Virus record (IMG/VR): IMGVR_UViG_3300017991_000311
Span: 1-30,357 of that record
Direction: 5' to 3' (one strand)
Length of the DNA stretch: 30,357 bases
From: a virus
This document shows positions 16,101-24,239 of this stretch, in pieces (the stretch's first letter is position 1; every line of letters starts with the position of its first letter). Below the pieces are notes generated by a model. That model made no database searches and was not told the DNA's origin. It saw only the letters and a program-made list of their open reading frames with translations. The position numbers were made by a program, and so were the translations under genes.

Positions 16101-17099
16101 TTAAGCTGCATCTGAGATTTCAGTTACTAAGCCACCAGCCGCATTAGCAACCGGCATAGTCCCAACAATAGTAGCATTTTCAGCATCCTGCCACGCATCA
16201 CAACCGTTCAGGCTGCAATTATCCAGCACGATCTGTCTGTCTCCGATGGAGTTGGATGCACTCTCGTAAAAAGCCTGGTTCATCTTGGTTCCGGTGGTAT
16301 AGTTGTTAAAGTCACAGTTTCTGAATGTCCAGCCCCTACCAAGTTTGTTAGCCCCCACGACAGAGACGAACGCACAGGTAGCCGTCTCGGACCGGCTCAA
16401 TATCTGGCAATCTCTGAAAATTCCGCCGTTGGTCTGACCGTCCTTGAACAAAATGACGCCAGCATTGGCACCGGTTCGAATGCTCCACACATCCTGACCG
16501 ATAATGCAGTGGTCAAAGATGGGATACATACCGTCAAATTCGATCTGCAGCGAGCAGGCCAAGGCCGCAGCCGACTGAGTGGCCGCCATGGTTCCGGCAA
16601 TATGACAGTCTTTAAAAACACAGCCATACTTATCCAGTTTAACGGCAGCCACGTTGTCAGCATCAGCCCCTGCGTTATTGTAGATCATACCGTTAAATAT
16701 GCACCCCTGACCGGTAATGTTAAGAACCTCTGCTACATTTGCAGTAGTGGTATACATGGCACAACCGTATTCGGAATAATCGCCACCGACATTCGGTCCG
16801 GCCATACCGAGCATATGAGTAAATGCCTTATCCCATGCCAGCGAAGCGGTCTGAACATAAGCCCCGGGAGCCACCAGCATAACATCGTTTCGGTAGGCCA
16901 CCATAGAAGCTTCGGCGGCGGTAGGTGTGGCAAAAATACTGCCATTTTTAACACCCATTGACTCTAACTGTGTTTTAAACTGTGAAGTCGCACTTGCAGT
17001 CGGTGCAACATAGAATATCTCACCAACGCCGGGCCCTAAACCGGTCTGAGACATAATCCACTGGATCAAGCTTGAGTCTAAATTTCGTTTTTTAATCAT
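16101..17099 (-). CDS. Right-handed beta-helix protein, possible head fibre or decoration
   Basis: This 332-residue protein has a good AGGAG site before the ATG at 17099. After an N-terminal part of about 100 residues it shows regular turns typical of pectate-lyase-like beta-helices: VLNITGQGCIFNGMIYNN, KYGCVFKDCHIAGT, YPIFDHCIIG, GGIFRDCQILS, WTFRNCDFNNYT and RQIVLDNCSL. Repeated F.(D/N)C turns build a Cys/Asn ladder. It directly follows the capsid gene, separated by a terminator. The context suggests a head-associated fibre or decoration protein. Enzymatic sugar cleavage is possible but no catalytic set is evident. Confidence 0.75.
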   Translation of the reverse strand: MIKKRNLDSSLIQWIMSQTGLGPGVGEIFYVAPTASATSQFKTQLESMGVKNGSIFATPTAAEASMVAYRNDVMLVAPGAYVQTASLAWDKAFTHMLGMAGPNVGGDYSEYGCAMYTTTANVAEVLNITGQGCIFNGMIYNNAGADADNVAAVKLDKYGCVFKDCHIAGTMAATQSAAALACSLQIEFDGMYPIFDHCIIGQDVWSIRTGANAGVILFKDGQTNGGIFRDCQILSRSETATCAFVSVVGANKLGRGWTFRNCDFNNYTTGTKMNQAFYESASNSIGDRQIVLDNCSLNGCDAWQDAENATIVGTMPVANAAGGLVTEISDAA

Positions 17100-17123
17100 T
17101 TGTCATTCTCCTTATAGTTTGCC

Positions 17124-17135
17124 CCTCTTAAGAGG
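17124..17135. promoter_or_regulatory. Perfect 12-bp palindrome upstream of the beta-helix gene
   Basis: CCTCTTAAGAGG is a perfect palindrome 25 bases upstream of the beta-helix start codon and just after the capsid-gene terminator. It could be an operator or a small hairpin. The evidence is only the symmetry and position. Confidence 0.3.
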
Positions 17136-17143
17136 ATACTGAG

Positions 17144-17167
17144 AAAACCCCCTGGTTTTCCAGGGGG
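17144..17167 (-). terminator. Intrinsic terminator after the major capsid gene
   Basis: On the minus strand an eight-base stem CCCCCTGG/CCAGGGGG with an AAAA loop is followed by TTTTCTC. It starts nine bases after the capsid stop codon. The strong GC stem and short U run suit a partial terminator that would raise capsid mRNA relative to downstream genes. Confidence 0.8.
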
Positions 17168-17175
17168 AGTCTGTT

Positions 17176-18492
17176 TTAGGTGTAAAGATTAGGTTCTATA
17201 AGGTCGGTCAGCAGGGTTAAGCAATTTCTCTGCTCACACCCAAGCTGAGTATAAATCCTCATGAACCTGTCATACTCATCGTAACCCGATCTCTGTTTCA
17301 AGCCGGAGTCGATATTCCCAAAGCCAAGTGGGGCCATTTCGTATTTCTTGATGATTCCTTTAGGCTCAAAGAATATTTTGTTTGGCGGTAGTGCCGGATC
17401 AATAATCATTTTCACGGAACCGTCGCCACCCTGAAACGAAAGCGTTTCATACCCGCCCTCAAGTTTGGTCGGTGCAAAACGGACATCAGGAATGAGCAGG
17501 TTGGCGTATTTTCTCCGCTGGCCGAGACCCATTCGAATAATGTTAACTTTTTCGCCGGACTTGGTTCGGGTAAGGTCAAGACATTGGAGCATCAAGTTAA
17601 GAGTCAGCTCTCTATTGACGCTGGAATTTGAAAGAACGTTCGCCTGCCAATCCGGGTAATCTCCGGTATCGATATTCTCAAACGACGCAAGCAGAGTGTC
17701 GTTATCGTAGATACCTTCAAGTCCCATCATTTCCCTTGCAGTTGATGCAGTGGTCCATGAAGCAGCCCTTGCGCCGATACGGGTCATTACCGCATCTGCG
17801 GCAATGGTTGCCGCGCTTTGGTTGCCCTGATAGGCAGATCCAAGCGGATGGCTGGCGTTATAAGTACCGTCGTTCTGTTCAAAGGTGATGATGTTAGTCA
17901 CCGGGTCTATGCTGGAAATGCGCGAACCGGCTGAAGTTACGTCCACAGTACCCGACTCGCAAAAGTCAACAATCATACCGGCAATACACCTGGATACGCC
18001 AAGATCGTTGTCAAAAGTGCCTGTCCATGTGGCATCGGTGGCAAGCGTGTCTGACGTGGCGGAAAGAGTCGCCAGCTTCCCATGACTGTCACCACAGGCT
18101 TGCCGGTTAAGATCAACAACAATACTCTTGTAAATATCGTCAATCTTGTCTGACAGGTTGTCCACGAACGCCGCTACATTACCTTTCGCTGCATGAATTG
18201 AAGGCCCGGTTAAACGGATCGAACCATACACATAGGCAGGTTTGATCTTGCCCTTGTCGAACTTGGGCACGACAGGATCGGGCAGCCTTCCGCTTTCAAG
18301 CGCACCACCCACGCCCTGCCCCCTTGCATACCTGATACTAAACTCATAACCCAAACCTTTGGGGTTGCGGTCAGACTTGGGAAACAGGTTGTAAGTGGTG
18401 GTTTCGTCGGCGAACTGGTTGTGAATCATATCGCCGTAGACGTACTTTAAAGTATCGTCAATTGCTGTTAAGTCTACATAATCAATAGCCAT
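17176..18492 (-). CDS. Major capsid protein, HK97-like fold
   Basis: This 438-residue protein begins MAIDYVDLTAIDDTLKYVYG. The size and order (just after a scaffold, followed by a strong terminator) match a major head protein. Family-like features are a spine-helix-like region TGPSIHAAKGNVAAFVDNLSD, a central A-domain-like part with Thr/Asp-rich loops, and a C-terminal stretch NKIFFEPKGIIKKYEMAPLGF followed by DRFMRIYTQLGCEQRNCL. The ribosome site GGAGG lies before the ATG. It would form the icosahedral shell with the scaffold's help. The fold is inferred; the role is supported by context. Confidence 0.85.
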   Translation of the reverse strand: MAIDYVDLTAIDDTLKYVYGDMIHNQFADETTTYNLFPKSDRNPKGLGYEFSIRYARGQGVGGALESGRLPDPVVPKFDKGKIKPAYVYGSIRLTGPSIHAAKGNVAAFVDNLSDKIDDIYKSIVVDLNRQACGDSHGKLATLSATSDTLATDATWTGTFDNDLGVSRCIAGMIVDFCESGTVDVTSAGSRISSIDPVTNIITFEQNDGTYNASHPLGSAYQGNQSAATIAADAVMTRIGARAASWTTASTAREMMGLEGIYDNDTLLASFENIDTGDYPDWQANVLSNSSVNRELTLNLMLQCLDLTRTKSGEKVNIIRMGLGQRRKYANLLIPDVRFAPTKLEGGYETLSFQGGDGSVKMIIDPALPPNKIFFEPKGIIKKYEMAPLGFGNIDSGLKQRSGYDEYDRFMRIYTQLGCEQRNCLTLLTDLIEPNLYT

Positions 18493-18510
18493 AATATTAT
18501 CCCTCCAAGG

Positions 18511-19302
18511 CTATTTATTTAGAGAGCGATTAAACCTTTCTAAAGCCATAGCCTTCACGTTTTTTCTGGTTATTTTTTTGGGTTCTTCAGAGGGAGTTTC
18601 GGTAGAGGTCGTTATTTTGGGAACGCTTTCCTTGCCTTTCAGGTAACGCTTGATAACTCGCTGATTATGTTCTTTCAGCTTTTTAACAGAAGCCTTGGCA
18701 ATTCTTTTAATTCCAGCTTTATCAGCCAGATCCACTTCGTTAATTTCATTATTAACGCCCAAAAACTCGCTCAAAAAGGCGTGGTCTTCTGCCGGGAGAT
18801 CCTTGGTGGCTTTAACAACAGAAGTAACAGTCTTATTGAACGACTGTAATAGACGTGTATTTTCCTCCTCTTCGTCCCTGTTTGCCTTTTGCGCTTCCAG
18901 TTGCTTTTTAAGTTCTCTGTTTTCCTTGTTTTTCCGCGCAATGGTTTCTTCCGGCGTTTCGTCCTCTTGCCTTTTCCGTTCTTCCTCCTTTTCCCATTGT
19001 TTTTGATAACGATCCAAGGTAGCTGCTTTTTTCTTCAGCTCCTCGATATCGCTATCGCCTACCCTGTTGTTGAGGTCGGACAGGTTTTTTAAAAACCCCT
19101 TCAAGTCCTCTGGAGAGTCGAGTCCGTACTCATCCAAAACACTCTGGATTGCCTGATCCGGTTTTTTATCCTCATCCGATGGTGCGCCTTTTTCGTCGGC
19201 CTTTTTATCGGCCACCTCATCAGCATTCTCGCCAGCTTTGTCACCGTCAGGTGGTGTGGTTTCCTCAATTACCTCTGTGGTATCGTCTTTGATTTCATTC
19301 AT
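18511..19302 (-). CDS. Capsid assembly scaffolding protein
   Basis: This protein has 263 residues when started at the ATG at 19302, which has GGAG seven bases upstream. The longer frame from 19326 would add eight residues. It is very rich in Lys, Glu and Asp, with an acidic disordered N-terminus (TTEVIEETTPPDGDKAG), a long charged coiled coil (KKKAATLDRYQKQWEKEEER) and a basic helical C-terminus. This composition and its position directly before the capsid gene are typical of internal scaffolds, which guide shell assembly and leave before DNA packaging. No serine-protease motif was seen. Confidence 0.82.
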   Translation of the reverse strand: MNEIKDDTTEVIEETTPPDGDKAGENADEVADKKADEKGAPSDEDKKPDQAIQSVLDEYGLDSPEDLKGFLKNLSDLNNRVGDSDIEELKKKAATLDRYQKQWEKEEERKRQEDETPEETIARKNKENRELKKQLEAQKANRDEEEENTRLLQSFNKTVTSVVKATKDLPAEDHAFLSEFLGVNNEINEVDLADKAGIKRIAKASVKKLKEHNQRVIKRYLKGKESVPKITTSTETPSEEPKKITRKNVKAMALERFNRSLNK

Positions 19303-19370
19303 GGTTTTTCTCCTTTTTTTTGTCATGCCGCATAGTCAACTTGTGAATATGTGGAATAACCGGTTTGTGA

Positions 19371-19418
19371 ATAAAAAAAGGCCAAGGCAAACTCGTTTTG
19401 AGTTCACTCTTGGCCTTT
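19371..19418 (-). terminator. Intrinsic terminator upstream of the scaffold gene
   Basis: On the minus strand AAAGGCCAAG pairs perfectly with CTTGGCCTTT over ten bases, with an inner AACTC/GAGTT helix, and the stem runs into a tract of T (TTTTTTTATT). This is a textbook intrinsic terminator for transcripts arriving from the portal and Com-like genes. Confidence 0.88.
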
Positions 19419-19470
19419 GAAAGACTCTGTATTGTTTAGACGCTTGAAGCGTTCTTATTTTTTTTTAGAA

Positions 19471-19495
19471 TCCTGGCCGCTCTACACAGCCAGGA
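19471..19495 (-). other. Seven-base inverted repeat in the scaffold leader
   Basis: TCCTGGC and GCCAGGA flank eleven bases. In the direction of transcription it is followed by TTCTAAAAAAAAA, so it is not a normal terminator. It could be a protein-binding hairpin, for example for the small zinc finger encoded just upstream. Confidence 0.4.
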
Positions 19496-19541
19496 CACTA
19501 TTAAAAAACCCTGATGGGCATATTGTTGCTTTATTTAAACG

Positions 19542-19730
19542 TTATAACCTTCCAGACCTCACCGCCCGACCTTTCGGCTCATAATCAGCCACGGCCATTT
19601 TAAATTTATTCAGATGCTTACAATTTTTGCACTTAATTTCTATGTTTATGCGGCCCCCTGCGCTGAACAGCCAGGCTCCGCATTTTTTACACCTTATTTT
19701 CTCCATACCTGAATTTTGTAATTTTGTCAA
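19542..19730 (-). CDS. Com-like zinc finger protein
   Basis: This 62-residue frame starts with TTG at 19730. An ATG at 19706 would give the more typical start MEKIRCKKCG but has no well-spaced ribosome site, whereas AAGGA lies ten bases before the TTG. Cys14, Cys17, Cys34 and Cys37 form IRCKKCGAWL and EIKCKNCKHLN, which closely follow the zinc finger of phage Mu Com. Mu Com binds an mRNA hairpin and stimulates translation of mom. No mom gene is seen here. It is the last gene before the structured scaffold leader, so it might bind one of those hairpins; that is inference. Confidence 0.75.
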   Translation of the reverse strand: MTKLQNSGMEKIRCKKCGAWLFSAGGRINIEIKCKNCKHLNKFKMAVADYEPKGRAVRSGRL

Positions 19731-19761
19731 TAGGTTTGTATCCTTTTATTAAAGTATTGCT

Positions 19762-21831
19762 TTATGCCGCTTTGTTTTTTCCTTCCATAGCCTCCTGCCT
19801 CTGCATTTCTTCGGCAATCTTTTGCTGCATTAGCGTATGGTGGATATCGGTATGAGCAATTAATATATCCTGAGCGTCCGGGTCCATATCCTTAAACCCT
19901 TCGCTCAGAATTTCCTCTCGATGGGTGTTGTAATGAATAAAATGGTTATCATATTTAAATTTGGGGTCTTCGCTCAATACAATCGGTTCCAAGGGTTGTT
20001 CGCGAGTGCTTTTGGGATTGTTCATCTGATAGAATATGCCGGGAATATAAGGTATTTCCAATATGCCGTTTGGTGTTTCCACTTCGGTTTCTCTATAAGC
20101 CCCGCTTTCTGCAGCATGAGAAATCATCGAGTTTTCGCCCTGTGCCCTGAGCACATCTGTGTTCTTATGGTCCGCAAACCCTGAAAGTCCCATCCTTCGC
20201 ATCAGTTCTTCCCGAAATTCCGGTTCAAGATCGGACTGAGCTGAGAATAGTCCCGCTTCTATTAACTTGAGAAACATCTGTACCTGGCCGGTCTTAGTAG
20301 ATGATATACCGGAGCTTAACTCAAGCCTGACATCTGTGTTGTCCCTTAAGTCGGCGCCAGTGAATGAGCGTATTAGAATCTGTTTACCCTTGCCCGATAT
20401 TTTGATCATTCGCTCTTCGGTGTAAACGTTCTTAGCAAGGATGAGCTGTTTTCTTTTTACCCTTTTGAGCGACCTGTAAAACCGCTTCACATCGGGCTCA
20501 TGTCCCTGTGAAGCAGCCTCTCTGAGTGTATCCACCATCACGCCTGAAGCCTGTGCGCTGGGTGCTTGGCCTCTCATAACGTTTTTGGGATCTCCTGCGG
20601 CCTCCTGGGCCACTTGCCGATGGATATTTCTTTCGTCCAAGATTTGGTTCGGTAACTGAAGACCCTGCCTGAATTCCGGTTTCATACCACCCATCAACAT
20701 AGCGTCATATTTAAGAACAAGAAGCTGTTCTCCGTATTTGGTCATCCTTTTGAATTCGGGCTCTGCGCCGGTAAGAACCATATTCCTTCCCAGCGATTTC
20801 CGGTTAATCTCAAGCGCCTGGTCGATCTGGTTAATAGTGTTCTGGGGGCTGATCAAGTCATTAATCCCAGCATCGGACCAGAACCGTCCCGGAACATGGT
20901 AATAATGAAAATCAGTAATGGAATATTCCCACTTCCCCTCTTCGTCCACAGGGATCGGCATTCTATCGTGTGCAAAGCAAACCTGACCGCAGCAGGTGGC
21001 CACAAACCGACCGTTTTGATACTGAGCGTCAGGTTTATATTCGATCTCCTTGAATATCACCATGTCATCGTTTTCGAGGTCGGAAAGAGTCTCAAGTCCA
21101 TTCCCTTTCCATGGTGACACATTTGCCATGATTTTCATCAGCCTTTTCTGATAGTTGGTGGCCTGTTCTTTCTCATCCGTACTTAAAGATACCTTGAAAG
21201 TATCCTCGACCCACTCTCGCGGCTTCGCTGATTGAATGCCAATGGCGCGTTTCTTATTAAGCCGATCACCCATTAAATCAACAAAAACGTTAAACATCGG
21301 TATATTTTCGGCAACCACTTCGCCGGTTCGAGTTAAATCGCCTTTTGCATCCAAAAACCACTCTCCCCGGTCCAGTTCGGGAAATACCCGCATAAAACCG
21401 TTCCCAGCCATAACAACCCACATAGCCACCTTTTCTTTTTCGTCCAGGAATTCCTCGTCGTTGGCGTTTTCCATGTCTTCTAAAAGAAGCTCTCCCAGCT
21501 TGGCCGCTTCAGCATCCTCTGAATCTTCACTGTTCGGCCATATTGACACGGAAAAGTCTTTATTTAAGATAAGAGACTTCATTGACCGCACATAATCTCG
21601 GATAATATTCGATACCGGCGTAGGTTCAGGATTCTTGCGGGTAACAATAGATACGAATTTCTGAGCATTTGGTAGCCATTTCATCCATTGCTCGCCCATG
21701 TAATAAAGAATGTTCCGGAAAACGATTCTGTGCAACATCTGGATAGAAATGTCCTGGTCAATGTTGAAAAAATCATTAACTGATTTGATCACATAGTCGT
21801 TTGCGAGCTTGTCTGTTTTATCTTTTTTCAT
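19762..21831 (-). CDS. Portal protein (podovirus type)
   Basis: This 689-residue protein follows the terminase genes and precedes the scaffold. Motifs fit large P22-like or related podophage portals: an N-terminal helical region with YYMGEQWMKWLPNAQK, NIIRDYVRSMKSLIL (about 75-90), a wing region MWVVMAGNGFMRVFPELD, and a long helical stretch with INQIDQALEINRKSLGRN and RGQAPSAQASGVMVDTLREA. The C-terminus is Gln/Glu-rich (EEMQRQEAMEGKNK). Twelve copies would form the ring through which DNA enters and leaves. Its start overlaps the stop of the 51-residue gene (ATGA). Confidence 0.85.
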   Translation of the reverse strand: MKKDKTDKLANDYVIKSVNDFFNIDQDISIQMLHRIVFRNILYYMGEQWMKWLPNAQKFVSIVTRKNPEPTPVSNIIRDYVRSMKSLILNKDFSVSIWPNSEDSEDAEAAKLGELLLEDMENANDEEFLDEKEKVAMWVVMAGNGFMRVFPELDRGEWFLDAKGDLTRTGEVVAENIPMFNVFVDLMGDRLNKKRAIGIQSAKPREWVEDTFKVSLSTDEKEQATNYQKRLMKIMANVSPWKGNGLETLSDLENDDMVIFKEIEYKPDAQYQNGRFVATCCGQVCFAHDRMPIPVDEEGKWEYSITDFHYYHVPGRFWSDAGINDLISPQNTINQIDQALEINRKSLGRNMVLTGAEPEFKRMTKYGEQLLVLKYDAMLMGGMKPEFRQGLQLPNQILDERNIHRQVAQEAAGDPKNVMRGQAPSAQASGVMVDTLREAASQGHEPDVKRFYRSLKRVKRKQLILAKNVYTEERMIKISGKGKQILIRSFTGADLRDNTDVRLELSSGISSTKTGQVQMFLKLIEAGLFSAQSDLEPEFREELMRRMGLSGFADHKNTDVLRAQGENSMISHAAESGAYRETEVETPNGILEIPYIPGIFYQMNNPKSTREQPLEPIVLSEDPKFKYDNHFIHYNTHREEILSEGFKDMDPDAQDILIAHTDIHHTLMQQKIAEEMQRQEAMEGKNKAA

Positions 21832-21983
21832 ATTGTCCTTTTATTCGGCTTCCAACCATGCTTTACCCCTCTCAAAAGCCTAACTTGAGCCAAAGCTTTT
21901 CTCAAGGTAGTTCCTTTAGCTTTGATTCCGTGGGGGCTGCTTACCTGGTATTTTTTACCCTTCTTTTTTAGCTTGTATGGCAT
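21828..21983 (-). CDS. Small basic phage protein upstream of portal
   Basis: This 51-residue frame begins MPYKLKKKGKKYQVSS, continues PHGIKAKGTTLRKALAQV and ends GVKHGWKPNKRTI. The pattern (basic start, GKKY strand, then a helix LRKALAQVRLLRGV) is that of a recurring group of tiny phage proteins found near terminase or portal genes. It overlaps the previous gene by about 29 bases and the portal start by four bases, which suggests translational coupling. The function is unknown. Confidence 0.72.
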   Translation of the reverse strand: MPYKLKKKGKKYQVSSPHGIKAKGTTLRKALAQVRLLRGVKHGWKPNKRTI

Positions 21984-22191
21984 CTTTCAACCCATTATCC
22001 CAATCGTCACAAATTCCATAAGATTGAACATCTCTACCCGGAGACCATTTGCTTAATGAAGCACCCAAATAACCGTCTACTTTCACGTCCTTTTTACAGA
22101 TATACCTTTCAATACCTTTATGGTAAGAAGATACAGTATATAGGTTTATACAATTATGACAGCCGTTTTGAAGTCTGTAATTTTCCATCAA
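21955..22191 (-). CDS. Small cysteine-containing protein of unknown function
   Basis: This 78-residue protein begins MMENYRLQNGCHNCINLY. Four cysteines (CHNC, YICKKD, GICDDW) could bind a metal. The aromatic and glycine content (GYLGASLSKWSPGRDVQSYGI) suggests a compact fold. Its start overlaps the stop of the membrane protein gene before it. The motif order resembles short phage zinc-binding proteins, but no family name can be defended. Confidence 0.7.
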   Translation of the reverse strand: MMENYRLQNGCHNCINLYTVSSYHKGIERYICKKDVKVDGYLGASLSKWSPGRDVQSYGICDDWDNGLKDAIQAKKEG

Positions 22192-22442
22192 TTTACCGGA
22201 ATCCCCTCTTCCTCAAGATCGTCATCCTCTTCATCTTTCTTAGAGCCTATCTTACCAAGAAATTCATGCTTTTTACTTACAGTCGCCATCCTGACCCTGT
22301 TCATGGTGTAATCATCATGGGATCTTGACATTAACCGGTCAAGCAGGTCGTTCTCTCTTTTTGAGGCTTTCCACCGGTCAACGTGGTGTATGATAAGCAA
22401 GTAGCCGATAATAGCACAAAGTATAAGAATCTCTATTTCCAT
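22188..22442 (-). CDS. Small single-span membrane protein with acidic tail
   Basis: This 84-residue protein has an N-terminal transmembrane segment (IEILILCAIIGYLLIIHHV, about 2-20), a basic helix (DRWKASKRENDLLDRLMSRS) and a very acidic C-terminus (KKDEEDDDLEEEG). It overlaps the preceding Gly/Lys-rich gene by one base (TAATG) and the next gene at its stop. It probably sits in the inner membrane with the charged part inside. The role in a block between terminase and portal is unknown. Confidence 0.72.
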   Translation of the reverse strand: MEIEILILCAIIGYLLIIHHVDRWKASKRENDLLDRLMSRSHDDYTMNRVRMATVSKKHEFLGKIGSKKDEEDDDLEEEGIPVN

Positions 22443-22573
22443 TACTTTTTTCTCCCTGTGCCTTTACCTCTACCTCCACCCTTTCCGTGTCCGGGACCGC
22501 CTTTTTTACAACCACCGGTGTTTCTTCCAAGCCCTCTGCCCGGGCCTCTTGAAGTTGTTGATTTCTTTGCCAT
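22442..22573 (-). CDS. Tiny Gly/Lys/Arg-rich protein
   Basis: A 43-residue frame begins MAKKSTTSRGPGRGLGRN and then contains repeated GG/KG units up to GRGKGTGRKK. It has an ideal AAGGAGG site seven bases before its ATG, which lies on the stop of the previous gene. The composition suggests a disordered nucleic-acid-binding peptide. No ordered domain is visible and the role is unknown. Confidence 0.7.
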   Translation of the reverse strand: MAKKSTTSRGPGRGLGRNTGGCKKGGPGHGKGGGRGKGTGRKK

Positions 22574-22740
22574 TATAAAACCTCCTTGATCGTTTTAACC
22601 TCAAATATCTGAGGAAGTTCGTTAATTTTTTTAATTTGTATAACTGTTTTTTCGGGGATCCCCTTAAAGATTTTTATTTCGGTCAGATCTTCCCCGCATT
22701 GCTCAATTACTCTATAATTTTTTACCTCTTTAATTATCAT
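22573..22740 (-). CDS. Small protein following the large terminase
   Basis: A 55-residue frame begins MIIKEVKNYRVIEQCGED, continues TEIKIFKGIPEKTVIQIKKI and ends VKTIKEVL. It looks like a small alpha/beta protein rich in Ile, Lys and Glu. Its stop overlaps the start of the Gly/Lys-rich gene. The upstream spacer carries AGCTAAA three times, with AAAGGAG inside it about 14 bases before the ATG, which is an unusual spacing. Confidence 0.65.
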   Translation of the reverse strand: MIIKEVKNYRVIEQCGEDLTEIKIFKGIPEKTVIQIKKINELPQIFEVKTIKEVL

Positions 22741-22765
22741 TTTAGCTTTTTTAGCTCCTTTAGCT

Positions 22766-24235
22766 TTACCATTCTTCCTCTTCCAGCTCTTCCTTTAGCT
22801 TATCCAGTTCATCCCATGCAGCCTGAGCGACAGCTCCAATCTTTTCCCTTTTGGCTGCGGTCTGTTTGGCTGACTCAGTCTTCTGAACTTCTGACGGAAC
22901 CAGGCTTAAAGGCCTGGCCATGCAAATATGACACGCTTCGTCATAAATATGATCCTCTTGTTGGGTATCGATATCTTCCGGATTATCATCATCCATACAT
23001 AAAGCAGGTATTGTCCTGATGAATTGCTTACAGGTGTCGTAAATCATCATCATTGGCATGGTATCTTTTGGGATAACGAGTCTTTCCCTGAACTGTCTGA
23101 TCTTAAGCGTTCTTTTCTCATCCGCTGGCCTTAATATTAATCCAGCACCCCTAAAAACTTCCGCAGTACTCGGCCCCTGCCCTCCGCCCCTATAGTCCGG
23201 TTTTTTATTGAAACAATCTGTCCCGGCAATCCGAATAATTTGCCTGTTCTCAATCCCCAGGTTTTTTTCTCGTTCAATAATCTTTTGAGCTATAATAGAA
23301 TCCTCAATTCTTATCCCCTCGTTTGGCGTTCCGTTCCATCCGTACCATTCTGCAAACCGATAAGCCCTGTTGTCCGCATCTATCCACCACCATCCAACCG
23401 AAAAAGGCGCTCCAAAACCCCAATCAAATGTCATATAAATGGGAGCATAATCAGGTATTGGCGCCGGGGGAATGATATGATAGTCTCTGGTAAGATTAAA
23501 AGCCTGACCTATAAACACGTCCCAATCTCCTTTAATCCATGCTTTTTTGAGCGCCGGATCTTTAATCGATAACAGTCGAGCCACATAAAGCGGATCGTTT
23601 TCGCATAAAATTTTATTATCGTGTAAAAAAGAGGGAATAAATATCCGAGATTCTTTAAACCCGCCTTCCAGCTCGTGATACATAATTGTTTTAGGTTCTA
23701 CGCCTGCCGAACCGAGCTGAAAATACTCTTTGACTTCGTTGTGACCGGGGCCGCCGGGATTACCTGTACCGAACATATGACACGGCACGGCATGCGGTGA
23801 TCTGCAGGACCCTTTTAGCTTGTCCACCATCTTGGTAAAAAACGGAAATGTCGTACACTCATCAATACCTATTTCCGTATATTGCTGGCCTACATGATCG
23901 TTCACCTTTTCGAGTCGGTCAATGGCAGTCATTACAGACTGAGCGCCGTTCTTAAAACGTAAATAATTTGTCTGCTGATCCCCTCCAACTCGTTCGGCAG
24001 GCAAACCACTGGAAATTAAAGAATCAACCCTTCTTCGCATTTCAGCGAATTCTTTATACTTTCGCCTTACCATCAGACCGTTCCAGTGCTCTTTATAGAG
24101 CTCAGAGCCTCTAATCTGTCTCCCGAGCAAACAGTCAGACTTACCTCCACCCCTGGAACCGCCAAAAAAAGTAAAATCAACCGGACAGGTTGCCGCTTCT
24201 ACCTGTGGCCCGGGTTGTGGCATCCAGAAAGCCAT
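22766..24235 (-). CDS. terL: Terminase large subunit
   Basis: This protein has 489 residues from the ATG at 24235, which lies five bases after the small-subunit stop with GGGGA upstream. A longer frame from 24280 is less likely. The ATPase motif GGSRGGGKS (about residues 25-33) is the Walker A, IGIDE (about 122-126) is the Walker B, and GTGNPGGPG (about 156-164) is a coupling-type motif. The nuclease domain begins with MTFDWGF (Asp at about 271), followed by IAGTDCFNKKPDYRGG. This is the DNA packaging motor and headful or site-specific nuclease. It acts on the portal with the small subunit. Confidence 0.92.
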   Translation of the reverse strand: MAFWMPQPGPQVEAATCPVDFTFFGGSRGGGKSDCLLGRQIRGSELYKEHWNGLMVRRKYKEFAEMRRRVDSLISSGLPAERVGGDQQTNYLRFKNGAQSVMTAIDRLEKVNDHVGQQYTEIGIDECTTFPFFTKMVDKLKGSCRSPHAVPCHMFGTGNPGGPGHNEVKEYFQLGSAGVEPKTIMYHELEGGFKESRIFIPSFLHDNKILCENDPLYVARLLSIKDPALKKAWIKGDWDVFIGQAFNLTRDYHIIPPAPIPDYAPIYMTFDWGFGAPFSVGWWWIDADNRAYRFAEWYGWNGTPNEGIRIEDSIIAQKIIEREKNLGIENRQIIRIAGTDCFNKKPDYRGGGQGPSTAEVFRGAGLILRPADEKRTLKIRQFRERLVIPKDTMPMMMIYDTCKQFIRTIPALCMDDDNPEDIDTQQEDHIYDEACHICMARPLSLVPSEVQKTESAKQTAAKREKIGAVAQAAWDELDKLKEELEEEEW

Positions 24236-24239
24236 AAGG

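Larger units (their letters stand above)
19303..19541 (-). promoter_or_regulatory. Structured 239-base leader of the scaffold-capsid genes
   Basis: No gene is supported here. The stretch holds an inverted repeat TCCTGGC/GCCAGGA (19471-19495), an odd palindrome ACGCTT-G-AAGCGT (19440-19452), an intrinsic terminator (19371-19418), and a direct repeat TTGTGAATA (twice near 19341-19373). I see no clear -35/-10 pair. The clustering suggests transcription control or RNA processing between the portal and capsid blocks. Confidence 0.45.

Noticed and set aside
19201-19225. Second hammerhead core (CTGATGA) in the scaffold gene
   Set aside because: The GAAA box and stem III are missing, and the match lies in a coding sequence.
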